Origin: Bacteroidia bacterium
Lineage (GTDB): Bacteria > Bacteroidota > Bacteroidia > Bacteroidales > GCA-2748055
Assembly (NCBI GenBank): GCA_030596245.1
Contig: JAUVKN010000023.1
Location: 1-21,346, forward strand
Reading direction: 5' to 3'
Length of the DNA: 21,346 nucleotides
A program made the translations under genes and the position numbers. A model generated the notes under the pieces. It was not told the origin of the DNA, searched no databases, and was given only the letters and a program-made list of their open reading frames with translations. This document shows positions 5,576 to 13,435 of the stretch, piece by piece; the stretch's first letter is position 1, and each line of letters opens with the position of its first letter.

Positions 5576-6568
5576 TTAAGATAGCAGTATGTTATCGATG
5601 TAAGCCAATTCATCACGGGAGAATTTCAGGTTATGAATGGTGCCGGCATTGATCTCCAGCTGGTTTACTGAACTGGCACCTATCACGACCGATGTCACCT
5701 GTTTTCGGCTCAGGATCCATGCAAGGGCCATTTGGGCCAGGGTCTGTCCCCGTTGCTCAGCATGTTGATTCAATGCTTTTATTTTTACCAGAATATCAGC
5801 TTTAAGATGATCTTCTTGCAGGAAAATGCTTTCACTGGCGATCCTTGAATCTGCCGGAATCCCATTCAGGTACCTGTCGGTGAGCAATCCCTGGGCGAGG
5901 GGACTGAAAGGAATGCATCCAACTCCTCTTTTTTCCAGAACACTCAGCAATTCTTCTTCCACCCATCGCTCAAACATATTATACTTTGGCTGGTGGATCA
6001 AACAAGGGGTACCCAGATTCTGAAGGATGTCAATTGCCTGCTCCGTTTGATCTGCATCATAATTGGATATTCCCACATACAGCGCTTTGCCTTGCTGAAC
6101 AGCACTGTGAAGGGCCCCCATTGTCTCCTCCAGTGGGGTATCCGGATCGGGCCGGTGGGAATAGAATATATCCACATAATCAAGCCCCATTCTTTTAAGG
6201 CTCTGGTCCAGGCTTGCCAATACGTATTTCCGGCTACCCCATTCCCCATAGGGACCCTCCCACATCAGATAACCGGCCTTTGTGGATATGATCAATTCAT
6301 CCCGGTGTGCTCCCAATTCAGATTGCAGGATGTTCTTCATATTTATTTCAGCACTACCCGGAGGAGGACCATAATTGTTGGCAAGGTCAAAGTGGGAAAT
6401 TCCCATATCGAAAGCTTTGAGAAGGATATCTTTCATCTTCTGATAATCTCCCAAACCTCCGAAATTGTGCCAGAGGCCCAGGGAAATAGCAGGCAACAGG
6501 AGTCCGCTGTTACCACACCTGTTGTACTTCATGTTGAGATACCGATCTTTGGATGCAAAATATGCCAT
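5576..6568 (-). CDS. yghZ: YghZ-type aldo/keto reductase (L-glyceraldehyde 3-phosphate reductase)
   Basis: Close in motif order to E. coli YghZ, which reduces L-glyceraldehyde 3-phosphate and contributes to methylglyoxal tolerance. RCGNSGLLLPAISLGLWHNF at 17-36, LANNYGPPPGSAE at 62-74, STKAGY at 95-100 and VDIFYSHR at 132-139 are nearly YghZ text. The tetrad is Asp61, Tyr66, Lys97 and His138. The length is 330 residues. I chose the start at 6568 because MAYFASKDRYLNMKY lines up with the N-terminus of E. coli YghZ; a later Met at residue 13 would remove that match. It is last in a minus-strand operon behind two envelope genes with a gap of 20 bases. Its 3' end faces the plus-strand aldo/keto reductase with 4 bases between stops. 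Confidence 0.93.
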   Translation of the reverse strand: MAYFASKDRYLNMKYNRCGNSGLLLPAISLGLWHNFGGLGDYQKMKDILLKAFDMGISHFDLANNYGPPPGSAEINMKNILQSELGAHRDELIISTKAGYLMWEGPYGEWGSRKYVLASLDQSLKRMGLDYVDIFYSHRPDPDTPLEETMGALHSAVQQGKALYVGISNYDADQTEQAIDILQNLGTPCLIHQPKYNMFERWVEEELLSVLEKRGVGCIPFSPLAQGLLTDRYLNGIPADSRIASESIFLQEDHLKADILVKIKALNQHAEQRGQTLAQMALAWILSRKQVTSVVIGASSVNQLEINAGTIHNLKFSRDELAYIDNILLS

Positions 6569-6588
6569 ATCGTTTGATTTTAATTTTT

Positions 6589-7251
6589 TTATCTTTTGAA
6601 GAGTGGTATTTTATATAAGATTGAATAAGAGAATCCGAATCCGCGATCAGCTGCTCCGGATCCATACCCGGGAATCATTTGAGGAGTCACCAACGGATCC
6701 ATCTCGGGATTCAGAAGGATCTTGTACCGTAGGCTCCATCCCAGGAAGAAATTGGACACTATTTCTGCCTTTATACCACCTACTAATTCTAGCCAGTTGG
6801 CTGTCAGGGAGTTTTCATATGAATCCAGGACGAAATCACCCCAATAACCATTGGGAATGAGAACATTTTCAGCGTGGTGATTGAATATTGATACTCCATA
6901 TCGGAAACCCAGAAAAAGACTATGGTGAACAGATCTGTCTTTTACAGGTAGCAGGTTATAATCAATACCTGCCCTGGCATAGGCTCCGCTTGAAGCGTAA
7001 TCAAAAAGATCTTCACTTTCAGAGATGTAACTGTACCCCATCTCAAAGACCGGAAATATGTTTTTATATATTTCAACATCCACAGAAAACTCTGTTCCAA
7101 TTTCTGATGGATTGGCGAAAATATACGCAAACCGGGCCAAATCGATCCCGATTCTTGGGCCATAGGTACGCAATGTATCCTGTCCGGCCAAAGACTGTAC
7201 AAACATCAGGAGAAGTACTCCTTTAAAAATATATCCACAAATGCTCTTCAT
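6589..7251 (-). CDS. Exported beta-rich protein, DUF6048-like
   Basis: A 220-residue protein that begins with a signal peptide (MKSICGYIFKGVLLLMFVQSLAGQ) and continues with alternating hydrophobic and polar segments, many Gly and aromatic residues and a C-terminal FGFSYSILYKIPLFKR that ends near an aromatic, as in small outer-membrane beta-barrels. It resembles the Bacteroidota family DUF6048, whose partner is usually a DUF6452 lipoprotein; the gene upstream fits that. The start at 7251 was preferred over an ATG at 7272 because it places the basic residue and hydrophobic core at the very N-terminus. It overlaps the lipoprotein gene by 29 bases in a different frame. Function unknown; the family name is from memory of sequence features, not a search. 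Confidence 0.65.
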   Translation of the reverse strand: MKSICGYIFKGVLLLMFVQSLAGQDTLRTYGPRIGIDLARFAYIFANPSEIGTEFSVDVEIYKNIFPVFEMGYSYISESEDLFDYASSGAYARAGIDYNLLPVKDRSVHHSLFLGFRYGVSIFNHHAENVLIPNGYWGDFVLDSYENSLTANWLELVGGIKAEIVSNFFLGWSLRYKILLNPEMDPLVTPQMIPGYGSGAADRGFGFSYSILYKIPLFKR

Positions 7252-7693
7252 TCTGTTCAAGCTCAGCGTCAATCACGGAGTTTATACGCTCAATGGTGTC
7301 GATCATTGTTTTGGAATAATGAAAATTTTCGATGGTAAACATTGCCGCGAATCCACACGTATAGGAGATCATGTAAAATTCAGTAGTATGATTGATTCTC
7401 AGGGTGTCGGTTTGCTCATTAATATCCAGAATAAAACGGGAGTAATCGTGGTGGGAATCCAGTGGTAATACGACCCTTGAGAGGCTTACTGAATCATAAA
7501 TGAGGCTATCGGGTCGACCATCCCTGATCCCAAACATGGTAACTCCTGAAATGATGGTATCGTTAACTACACCTTCCTCAATGGTTTTGAACCGCGCCAC
7601 CAATTCCGATTGACTGTAATCATCGCAAATATCCAGCGTGGTGCAGGAGTTTAGCAATAGAAGGAAAAATAGTGGTATTGATCTGATCTTCAT
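7223..7693 (-). CDS. Lipoprotein, DUF6452-like
   Basis: A 156-residue predicted lipoprotein. The N-terminus MKIRSIPLFFLLLLNSC is a signal peptide ending in the lipobox LNSC with Cys17. The following CTTLDICDDY has several early cysteine and acidic residues, and the body contains GFAAMFTIENFHYS and ends in IYF. This matches the DUF6452 family as I remember it, commonly next to DUF6048 in Bacteroidota; the pair here has exactly that order. The start at 7693 was chosen over 7714 because it puts the signal peptide at the N-terminus. It is the first gene of a three-gene operon, with a TAGCTTTG box upstream. Molecular function unknown; an envelope role with its partner is an inference. Confidence 0.65.
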   Translation of the reverse strand: MKIRSIPLFFLLLLNSCTTLDICDDYSQSELVARFKTIEEGVVNDTIISGVTMFGIRDGRPDSLIYDSVSLSRVVLPLDSHHDYSRFILDINEQTDTLRINHTTEFYMISYTCGFAAMFTIENFHYSKTMIDTIERINSVIDAELEQNEEHLWIYF

Positions 7694-7739
7694 TTCAGGC
7701 GATAATATGAACAAAGATGATAAAAGCGACGAAAAGAAA

Positions 7740-7747
7740 CAAAGCTA
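7740..7747 (-). promoter_or_regulatory. -7 element upstream of the lipoprotein operon
   Basis: On the minus strand TAGCTTTG matches TAnnTTTG exactly, 46 bases before the ATG at 7693. No clear -33 TTTG is seen. Transcription would start near 7733 with a leader of about 40 nt. Confidence 0.45.
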
Positions 7748-7811
7748 TTTTAAAGTAATTGAACCATGTTATTTCTTATCTTGTATTGCGGTTTACCAAA
7801 CATGATCCGAT

Positions 7812-8696
7812 ATGAAGGAAAAACAAAAAAAGCAAGTAGCAGTTCAGAATGCTGTCATGGCAATTATGGAAAAAAACAGGACCAAATGGCAGACGGTTGG
7901 TGAATTTAAGAACAAGATTAACAGTTTCGTATGGAACCTTCAGAAGATTGAGGATTACAAAGCTGTCCTTCAAATCGATCTGGCACCCTTAAAGGAGAGA
8001 AGGAACCGGTCCAAACTGGAATTAATTGACCAGGTATTTCCTATTACCAGTGTCCTGAGTGTTTATGCCCATGATATGGGAGACTCTAAGCTGGAGAAAG
8101 TAGTCAACAAGAAATTCAGCGCACTTGAAAAGTTGAAATATGACCTGTTGGCCTCTTATTGTATCAAAGTCCTGAAGACCTCTGAAAAGTTGCTCGACCA
8201 ATCCAAAGATCAGGTTAAAAAGTCGCCTAAACATATAATCACTGATTATGGACTGACTGTTAAGCATTTGGATAGCCTTCAGGCTGTGCTTGATGACTAT
8301 ATAAGAGCGAATAAAGAGTTCAGTGAAACCAGGTTGAGTAAAAGGAAAAGCAAGATAAAACTTAACAGTCGCATCCGTGAAAATAATGTATTGCTCAAGG
8401 GAAGCATTGACCGGATGATACACATGTTCCGTGACACTCAGAGACCTTTCTACAATGCCTACATAAAGGCAAGAATCCCTGTAGATGTAGATGAAACAGC
8501 TTCCATAAAGCCTGCAACAACGCCGAAGAAAACAACTGTAGACAAGAAACCAACTGTAGACAAGAAACCAACTGTAGACAAGAAACCAACTGTAGTCAAG
8601 AAACCAACTGTAGTCAAGAAACCAACTGTAGTAAAGAAGGCACCTGCAGTAAAGAAGGCACCGGCCAAAAAAGGTTCTGGTACTGAACAGACTTAA
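7812..8696 (+). CDS. Hypothetical helical protein with H1-like Lys/Pro repeat tail
   Basis: I do not recognise the family of the first ~235 residues. They are charged, rich in Lys and Leu, with few Gly or Pro, and look largely alpha-helical; no signal peptide or membrane segment is visible, so it is predicted cytoplasmic. The C-terminal ~55 residues are a hexapeptide repeat: TVDKKP three times, TVVKKP twice, then TVVKKA, PAVKKA and PAKKGSG. This (P)AKK-type tail recalls bacterial histone-H1-like and AlgP-like DNA-binding tails. A nucleic-acid-binding role is therefore plausible but unproven. The coding DNA of the tail is a near-perfect 18-bp tandem repeat likely to vary in copy number. The gene stands alone and ends 19 bases from the oppositely oriented peptidase. 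Confidence 0.75.
   Translation: MKEKQKKQVAVQNAVMAIMEKNRTKWQTVGEFKNKINSFVWNLQKIEDYKAVLQIDLAPLKERRNRSKLELIDQVFPITSVLSVYAHDMGDSKLEKVVNKKFSALEKLKYDLLASYCIKVLKTSEKLLDQSKDQVKKSPKHIITDYGLTVKHLDSLQAVLDDYIRANKEFSETRLSKRKSKIKLNSRIRENNVLLKGSIDRMIHMFRDTQRPFYNAYIKARIPVDVDETASIKPATTPKKTTVDKKPTVDKKPTVDKKPTVVKKPTVVKKPTVVKKAPAVKKAPAKKGSGTEQT
8535..8660 (+). repeat. 18-bp coding tandem repeat, seven units
   Basis: Units of ACTGTAGACAAGAAACCA begin at 8535, 8553 and 8571 (identical); 8589 and 8607 differ by GAC to GTC; 8625 and 8643 are further diverged (GTAAAGAAGGCA ends). The period is six codons, so gain or loss of units keeps the frame. The gradient from identical units at the 5' side to diverged units at the 3' side suggests recent expansion at the 5' side. 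Confidence 0.95.
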
Positions 8697-8715
8697 CTGC
8701 TCTCAATCTGGCTCT

Positions 8716-10923
8716 TTATTCTTCTGATTTCAGGTTTTTCTCAAGCCAGTCCAGGTACTGCCTAAAAAGGAATATCCTGCTGTTCATATCGTAGGCTACA
8801 CCATGAGTCCCTGGAGGATAAATCTTCAGGTCAATGCTTTTTTCATTATCGATCAAGGCCTTGGCCAATTGAAAAGTATTCTGTGGATGCACATTATCGT
8901 CCATCAGCGAATGAACCAGCATCATTTTTCCTTCAAGGTTTCCAGCCAGTGTTACCATGGAACTGCTGTGGTATCCCTCTTCATTCTCTTCCAGGAGTCC
9001 CATGTATTTCTCTGTAAGGACACAATCGTAATTCTTATGATCTGAAATGGCTGCAGTGACAATGCCTGCCTTAAATACTTCGGGGTGGAGGAGGAGGGAC
9101 ATGCCTGCAGCGAAACCGCCAAAGCTGTGGCCCATGATCCCGATTCGTTCCCTGTCAATCCAGGACTCCTTTGCCAGGAATTCAGCCGCTTCAGCGAAAT
9201 CATGGCTCTCCCATTTACCCAATTGCTTGTATACAATCTTCTCAAATTCGCTACCATATCCGCCATTACCACGGTTGTTGATGTTGGCAACCACGAAACC
9301 ACGTTGGGCCAGGTATTGATGCCATCCACTGGTTTCAAAGGTATTGTAGACACCCTGGGAACCTGGTCCACCATAAACGTCCAGGAGCAAAGGATAAGAT
9401 CTCTCAGGATCAAAGTTCATGGGTTTGATCAGGAAGCCATCGATTTTCTGACCATCCGAAGTAGTGAAGGAAAACAGCTCTTTTCCGGCATATTCATACT
9501 CCTCCAGGTAAGTGAGTATGTTCTCATGACCGGCCAGGTTTTTAATCAGTTTCCCTTTTCCATCAAGCAGGTCAATTGTGGAAGGTGACTTTACATCCGA
9601 ATAACTATCAATTAGATAACGGCCTGTGGGTGCCACATTTACCCTGTGATTTCCTTTTGCTGAAGTAATCTGTTGTTTCCCTTTCCCATTGAATTTCACA
9701 CTGTAGAGGTTCCGTTCCATGGGTGATACTTCACAGGAGAGATAATAAAGTCTCTTTTTCACGGGATCAATGGCCTTGATTCCAATAACATCAAATTCAC
9801 CCTGTGTAGGTTGACTCAGGAGGTTCCCATCATAATCATACTGGTAAATATGTGAGTATCCACTTATATCTGAGATCCAAAAGAAGGAATCCATCTCTTC
9901 AGGAAAGTAGAAGAGGTGAAGCTCTCCTGCAAAAAAATCAAAAATATCGATCCAGGCGTCTGATTGTTCCTCAAGGATCATGCTTTTCTCACCGGTCTTT
10001 ACATCAAACATGTACAATTTCATATGGTTTTGTGCCCTGTTCATCCAAACTACTGCCAGGGTGTTTTCCCTGGATGTCCAGTAGATCCTTGGCATATAGC
10101 CACCCTCAGGGTCGAAGTCAAGCCATTGTTTGGTGCCATCCTCAATGTTGAGGATCCCAAGCCTCTCAACCGGAGGTGCATCTCCCACTTTAGGGTAGGG
10201 GATCTCCATGTATTTGGGGTGCTGGCCTGAAAAATCGGTCAGTTTGTAAACGGGGACCTCACGTTCATCTGTTTGCCAGAATGCGATGTACTTGCTGTCG
10301 AAGGACCACTCCCAGGCCTGCACCAATCCGAACTCCTCCTCATTTGCCCATCCGAACCGGCCATTGTAATATTTGTCTTTTCCATCTTTAGTAAGTTTTG
10401 AATGTTGGCCGTTAACCATGTCAAAGACAAACAGGTTGCCCTCTTTTCCATACCCTACTTTTTTCCCATCGGGAGAAACCTCAGCAGTGAAAGCCCCTTC
10501 AACGATGGGCTTCATGGTTTTATCTTCTATTGAGTAAATGTAGTAATCAGCATTGCCGGAATACCTCCAAATGCGCTCAAAATTGGTTTGAAAAAGCAGG
10601 TACTGGTAATCTCTGGTCCAGTGGAAGGTCTCATAGCTGAAAGGGTTCTCTGTTCCCGGAAAGGTAAGATCGCTTTCATTAAATACCAGCTCTTCGGTCT
10701 GGTTCTTCACATCATAGATCCAGATCTGCTGACTCCTGCCTTCCTTTTTTGAAAAAGAGTAACGGTTTCCCTCATCAATCCACTGCACTCCTGTGGGTCC
10801 CTTGTCGCCCTTCAGCAACGTTCCGGCAAAAAATGCTTCCCTAAATGAACTGTATTGTTTCTTCTGTGCACCAACTGTCAATGAGATCAGGATCAACACT
10901 GCTGCTATACTCAATTTTCTCAT
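8716..10923 (-). CDS. S9 family peptidase, dipeptidyl-peptidase-IV-like, exported
   Basis: A 735-residue serine exopeptidase with an N-terminal beta-propeller (about residues 40-450) and a C-terminal alpha/beta hydrolase domain (about 480-735). DPP-IV enzymes release N-terminal X-Pro dipeptides. The catalytic triad is Ser600 in GHSFGG, Asp675 in HSLMDDNVH and His707 in GTHGVAYD; Tyr517 in DVYGGPG supports the oxyanion hole. The WANEEEFG motif (193-200) matches the Glu-Glu motif that binds the substrate amino group in DPP-IV. A signal peptide (MRKLSIAAVLILISLTVGAQ) directs it to the periplasm. I chose 10923 over an ATG at 10953 because it puts the signal peptide first and because the -7 box (10951-10958) lies where the longer form would start. 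The nucleophile motif is GHSFGG rather than GWSYGG of classical S9B members, so true DPP-IV specificity is uncertain. Confidence 0.9.
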   Translation of the reverse strand: MRKLSIAAVLILISLTVGAQKKQYSSFREAFFAGTLLKGDKGPTGVQWIDEGNRYSFSKKEGRSQQIWIYDVKNQTEELVFNESDLTFPGTENPFSYETFHWTRDYQYLLFQTNFERIWRYSGNADYYIYSIEDKTMKPIVEGAFTAEVSPDGKKVGYGKEGNLFVFDMVNGQHSKLTKDGKDKYYNGRFGWANEEEFGLVQAWEWSFDSKYIAFWQTDEREVPVYKLTDFSGQHPKYMEIPYPKVGDAPPVERLGILNIEDGTKQWLDFDPEGGYMPRIYWTSRENTLAVVWMNRAQNHMKLYMFDVKTGEKSMILEEQSDAWIDIFDFFAGELHLFYFPEEMDSFFWISDISGYSHIYQYDYDGNLLSQPTQGEFDVIGIKAIDPVKKRLYYLSCEVSPMERNLYSVKFNGKGKQQITSAKGNHRVNVAPTGRYLIDSYSDVKSPSTIDLLDGKGKLIKNLAGHENILTYLEEYEYAGKELFSFTTSDGQKIDGFLIKPMNFDPERSYPLLLDVYGGPGSQGVYNTFETSGWHQYLAQRGFVVANINNRGNGGYGSEFEKIVYKQLGKWESHDFAEAAEFLAKESWIDRERIGIMGHSFGGFAAGMSLLLHPEVFKAGIVTAAISDHKNYDCVLTEKYMGLLEENEEGYHSSSMVTLAGNLEGKMMLVHSLMDDNVHPQNTFQLAKALIDNEKSIDLKIYPPGTHGVAYDMNSRIFLFRQYLDWLEKNLKSEE

Positions 10924-10950
10924 GTCGAATGAATTTGGTTTTGAAGGAGG

Positions 10951-10958
10951 CAAATCTA
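10951..10958 (-). promoter_or_regulatory. -7 element of the S9 peptidase gene
   Basis: On the minus strand TAGATTTG matches TAnnTTTG exactly, 27 bases before the ATG at 10923 in the 58-bp gap after the amidohydrolase gene. A -33 element is not evident. Transcription would start near 10944, which supports the shorter protein start. Confidence 0.5.
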
Positions 10959-10981
10959 AGAAAAATGATCTGATGAACCGG

Positions 10982-11932
10982 TCATTCCAGGACCTTCAGT
11001 GCATTTTTATGCAGGATCATCTCCAACTGCTCTCTCTCCAGCTTCATGGTTTTCAACAGTTCCACCAAAGGAAAGCTGGTGTTGTCGGTCCCGTACAAAA
11101 TTTTCGAGGAATGTTTCTGAAGAAAGAGCCTCGACTGTTGATGGTCCCTGTTCATGGCATTGAATCCGCTGGTCCCGGAGATATCACAATATAAATTATC
11201 GTACTCCTCAAGCAGCCTGTCAATGATCCCGAATGCCTTGATGGAACCCTTCTGATGGATATGTTTTGGACGCTGGAGGGAACTGATATTGTTCCAGAAA
11301 TCGGGACCGTGCCCAATGAACCTTATCCCGGGAAATTGACGGATCCTGTTTTCAAGAGAAGAAAAATCATACAGGATTCCGGGAAAGTAAACCTGGTTTC
11401 TTTTGATTTTCCGCTTAAGGATCCCGGTTTTTTCGGCAAATTGAGTGATGTAGTACCGGGATACCCCGTTGTACTTATCATTCATCAATCGCTCCAGGAG
11501 CCATTGGAAGAACCCTTCCTTGTTCCGGATATATTGCATCCTGGGATTCTCCATATGAAAGATGATCGCCAATCCATGCTTCTGAACGATCTCAAGGTAG
11601 CTTTCCACCGCCGGATCTTCCCACTTGTTCGATACTTTCAGTTCTCCACATCCTTTGATACCCAACGTATTAAATTGATCGAATTGCTCTTTCAAATTGT
11701 CGGTAGCCGGATCGGGAGCATAAAATGGAACAAAGCGGTCGGGGTATTTGGTGCAAGCCTCCAGAACAGAGTGCCGGGGAAGATCCATATGCAATGTCTG
11801 TACGGGTGGATTTATCTCCTCCCATGTGAGCAGCCAGCTCTGGTCAACACCCTTTTGGTCCATGGACCGGATAATGGTATCAGCATCATACCTTGCCAGG
11901 CCAACATGCATATGGGCATCGATTATTCTCAT
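10982..11932 (-). CDS. Amidohydrolase-2-type metal-dependent hydrolase
   Basis: A 316-residue TIM-barrel hydrolase of the amidohydrolase superfamily. Metal ligands are visible in order: His7 and His9 in DAHMHV, Glu97 in GCGELKV (possible), His126 in IIFHME, His208 in FIGHGP and Asp283 in YGTDN. The family includes hydrolases and decarboxylases of aromatic or lactone-like small molecules (PF04909-type); the substrate cannot be inferred here. There is no signal peptide. The ATG at 11932 overlaps the stop of the alpha/beta hydrolase gene (ATGA), so the two are translationally coupled and may act on a common compound, though the hydrolase appears exported and this protein does not. Confidence 0.85.
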   Translation of the reverse strand: MRIIDAHMHVGLARYDADTIIRSMDQKGVDQSWLLTWEEINPPVQTLHMDLPRHSVLEACTKYPDRFVPFYAPDPATDNLKEQFDQFNTLGIKGCGELKVSNKWEDPAVESYLEIVQKHGLAIIFHMENPRMQYIRNKEGFFQWLLERLMNDKYNGVSRYYITQFAEKTGILKRKIKRNQVYFPGILYDFSSLENRIRQFPGIRFIGHGPDFWNNISSLQRPKHIHQKGSIKAFGIIDRLLEEYDNLYCDISGTSGFNAMNRDHQQSRLFLQKHSSKILYGTDNTSFPLVELLKTMKLEREQLEMILHKNALKVLE

Positions 11933-12687
11933 CTCTTTTTCACTTCCATCTCCTTTTCACCGGGTTCTTTAAGGATTCTGGATATAATCTGATTTATCTC
12001 GCCGGCCCTGGTGATCATCATTAAATGGGATCCCTCATCCACAAGATAATCATAATGGATATTTTTAATGGGGATCGTATGGTCATTATCACCATGAATG
12101 TGGACAATCTGGTTCGAATACGATGTCCGGTCCCAGTTGATGATCATATCGACTGCCCTTTTCATATAGACCGGGTCCTTTGCTTTTAACATCGCTTTGT
12201 AAGTTTCAGGGTCATGTTTGCGATCGGGTTCCACAATTCCCTGGAGAATCCGGGCTCCTCCTTTGGTAAGCCTTTTTGGAACGATCCTGTTTAGGCGAAA
12301 CTTTTGCTGAAATGTATACCTTCCCGGTAACTCGGAAGTAGATTTTGCACTGGAAATAACGATGGTCCTTAGCGGATTAAGGGTGTCGGTGAGCTCGGTA
12401 CAGATCATGCCCCCCAGGGAAACCCCCATCAGGATAAAAGGTACAGATGGATCAATTTCGGGAATAAATCGATGTGCGTAGTTTGCAAGACTTTCTCTTT
12501 TGTCAGGGACAGGAAAAGAGATGTGCAGGGTATCATATCCACGGGGGATCTGCAGATGCTTGAATAACCTGGCATCTGATCCCTGACCCGGGAAGAGGTA
12601 GATAATGGTGTCCTGTACGACAGGCTCTTTCCCCAAAGCTATTCCGGAAACCATGATGCACCATGCTATGAAAACAGTTGATTTCAA
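11929..12687 (-). CDS. Exported alpha/beta hydrolase, TTG start
   Basis: A 252-residue alpha/beta hydrolase. Nucleophile Ser90 in MGVSLGGM, Asp202 in HIHGDNDHTIP and His221 in DEGSHLMM form the triad. The N-terminus MKSTVFIAWCIMVSGIALG looks like a signal peptide. The start is a TTG at 12685-12687: the codon immediately before it is TGA, so there is no upstream in-frame choice, and the first in-frame ATG (12654) would delete most of the signal peptide. The lipase/esterase fold is certain, the substrate is not. It is followed by the amidohydrolase gene with a 4-base overlap. A 100-bp gap separates it from the DUF4332-like gene upstream; no good promoter is visible there, so it may be part of the longer upstream transcript. 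Confidence 0.8.
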   Translation of the reverse strand: MKSTVFIAWCIMVSGIALGKEPVVQDTIIYLFPGQGSDARLFKHLQIPRGYDTLHISFPVPDKRESLANYAHRFIPEIDPSVPFILMGVSLGGMICTELTDTLNPLRTIVISSAKSTSELPGRYTFQQKFRLNRIVPKRLTKGGARILQGIVEPDRKHDPETYKAMLKAKDPVYMKRAVDMIINWDRTSYSNQIVHIHGDNDHTIPIKNIHYDYLVDEGSHLMMITRAGEINQIISRILKEPGEKEMEVKKR

Positions 12688-12787
12688 TCAATAATGAGTT
12701 AGGAAGAGGATATGGTATAGAACGATCTTTTCGGGCCTTGTATTGTTTGCAATGTCAGCAAGTTCAATGACAAGGAAAATACATTCT

Positions 12788-13426
12788 TCATGATATACCT
12801 GTTTTGTTACTGCATTCCTGTATCACCTTCGCATAATCGATACAATACTGCATATCTTCCTTTGAGACTTCAATAGCAGCACCGGTTCTCGCAAACTCTT
12901 CCACTGACCTGATTCCGGCTTCGTAGACGATCCTGGCAAATACTCCTCCTACACCAGTGATCCGGGAGAGGTCACAAAGGGCGAAAATCTCTTTCAGCCT
13001 CTCTTTTGGGATACCCGTTTTGCCTGCTACTTCCTGTTGCTGCCTGGTGGTTTGAACACCTTCGAAAAACTCCCTGGTATTCCTGATCTTGTTTGCCTTC
13101 AGTACCTCCACATATTCATAAGGGATCCCGGGAAAGTCTGCAAGAGGGAAGGGTCTTGCCAGGTAGCTGCCTGCTTCACGCCTCAACAGGAGCAGGTACG
13201 CTGCAGGTATTCCGGAAGCGGTGGCAATGGATTGGACATTTTGTTTCGATTTCAGGGATTTCAACAACATGCCGAGGTTATTGAAACCCTTATTCCTGAG
13301 AATCCCGAAACGCTCATCAATTTTTTCATGAAGTGATACCCGGCTTGGTATCAGTTGTTTTGACACGGTCAACGTATAAAACTTGTGCATACTGATCAGG
13401 GATGGATCGAGGGTGTAGTTTTCCAT
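12788..13426 (-). CDS. DUF4332-like helix-hairpin-helix protein
   Basis: A 212-residue cytoplasmic protein without signal peptide. The C-terminal half contains helix-hairpin-helix-like repeats: LADFPGIPYEYVEVLKANKI at about 95-114 and LSRITGVGGVFARIVYEAGI at about 153-172, each followed by a helix beginning RNTREF or RSVEEF. This is the pattern of DUF4332, a domain with two HhH units usually seen in proteins of unknown function and suggestive of nucleic-acid or protein contacts. It follows the amylase gene by 9 bases, so it is almost surely co-transcribed, although a functional link is not obvious. Confidence 0.7.
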   Translation of the reverse strand: MENYTLDPSLISMHKFYTLTVSKQLIPSRVSLHEKIDERFGILRNKGFNNLGMLLKSLKSKQNVQSIATASGIPAAYLLLLRREAGSYLARPFPLADFPGIPYEYVEVLKANKIRNTREFFEGVQTTRQQQEVAGKTGIPKERLKEIFALCDLSRITGVGGVFARIVYEAGIRSVEEFARTGAAIEVSKEDMQYCIDYAKVIQECSNKTGIS

Positions 13427-13435
13427 TTGTCACGA

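Noticed and set aside
5993..6577. Plus-strand reading frame opposite the YghZ-type reductase
   Set aside because: It is the antisense shadow of a strongly conserved enzyme and its translation looks random.
8535..8660. CRISPR-like array
   Set aside because: The units are contiguous without spacers, keep a six-codon period and are in frame within a protein.
10924..10953. Longer start for the S9 peptidase
   Set aside because: It would put ten polar residues before the signal peptide and would start on top of the TAGATTTG promoter box.
11255..11992. Long plus-strand reading frame opposite the amidohydrolase gene
   Set aside because: It lies antisense to a gene with clear metal-binding motifs, its translation has no recognisable domain, and it crosses a gene junction.
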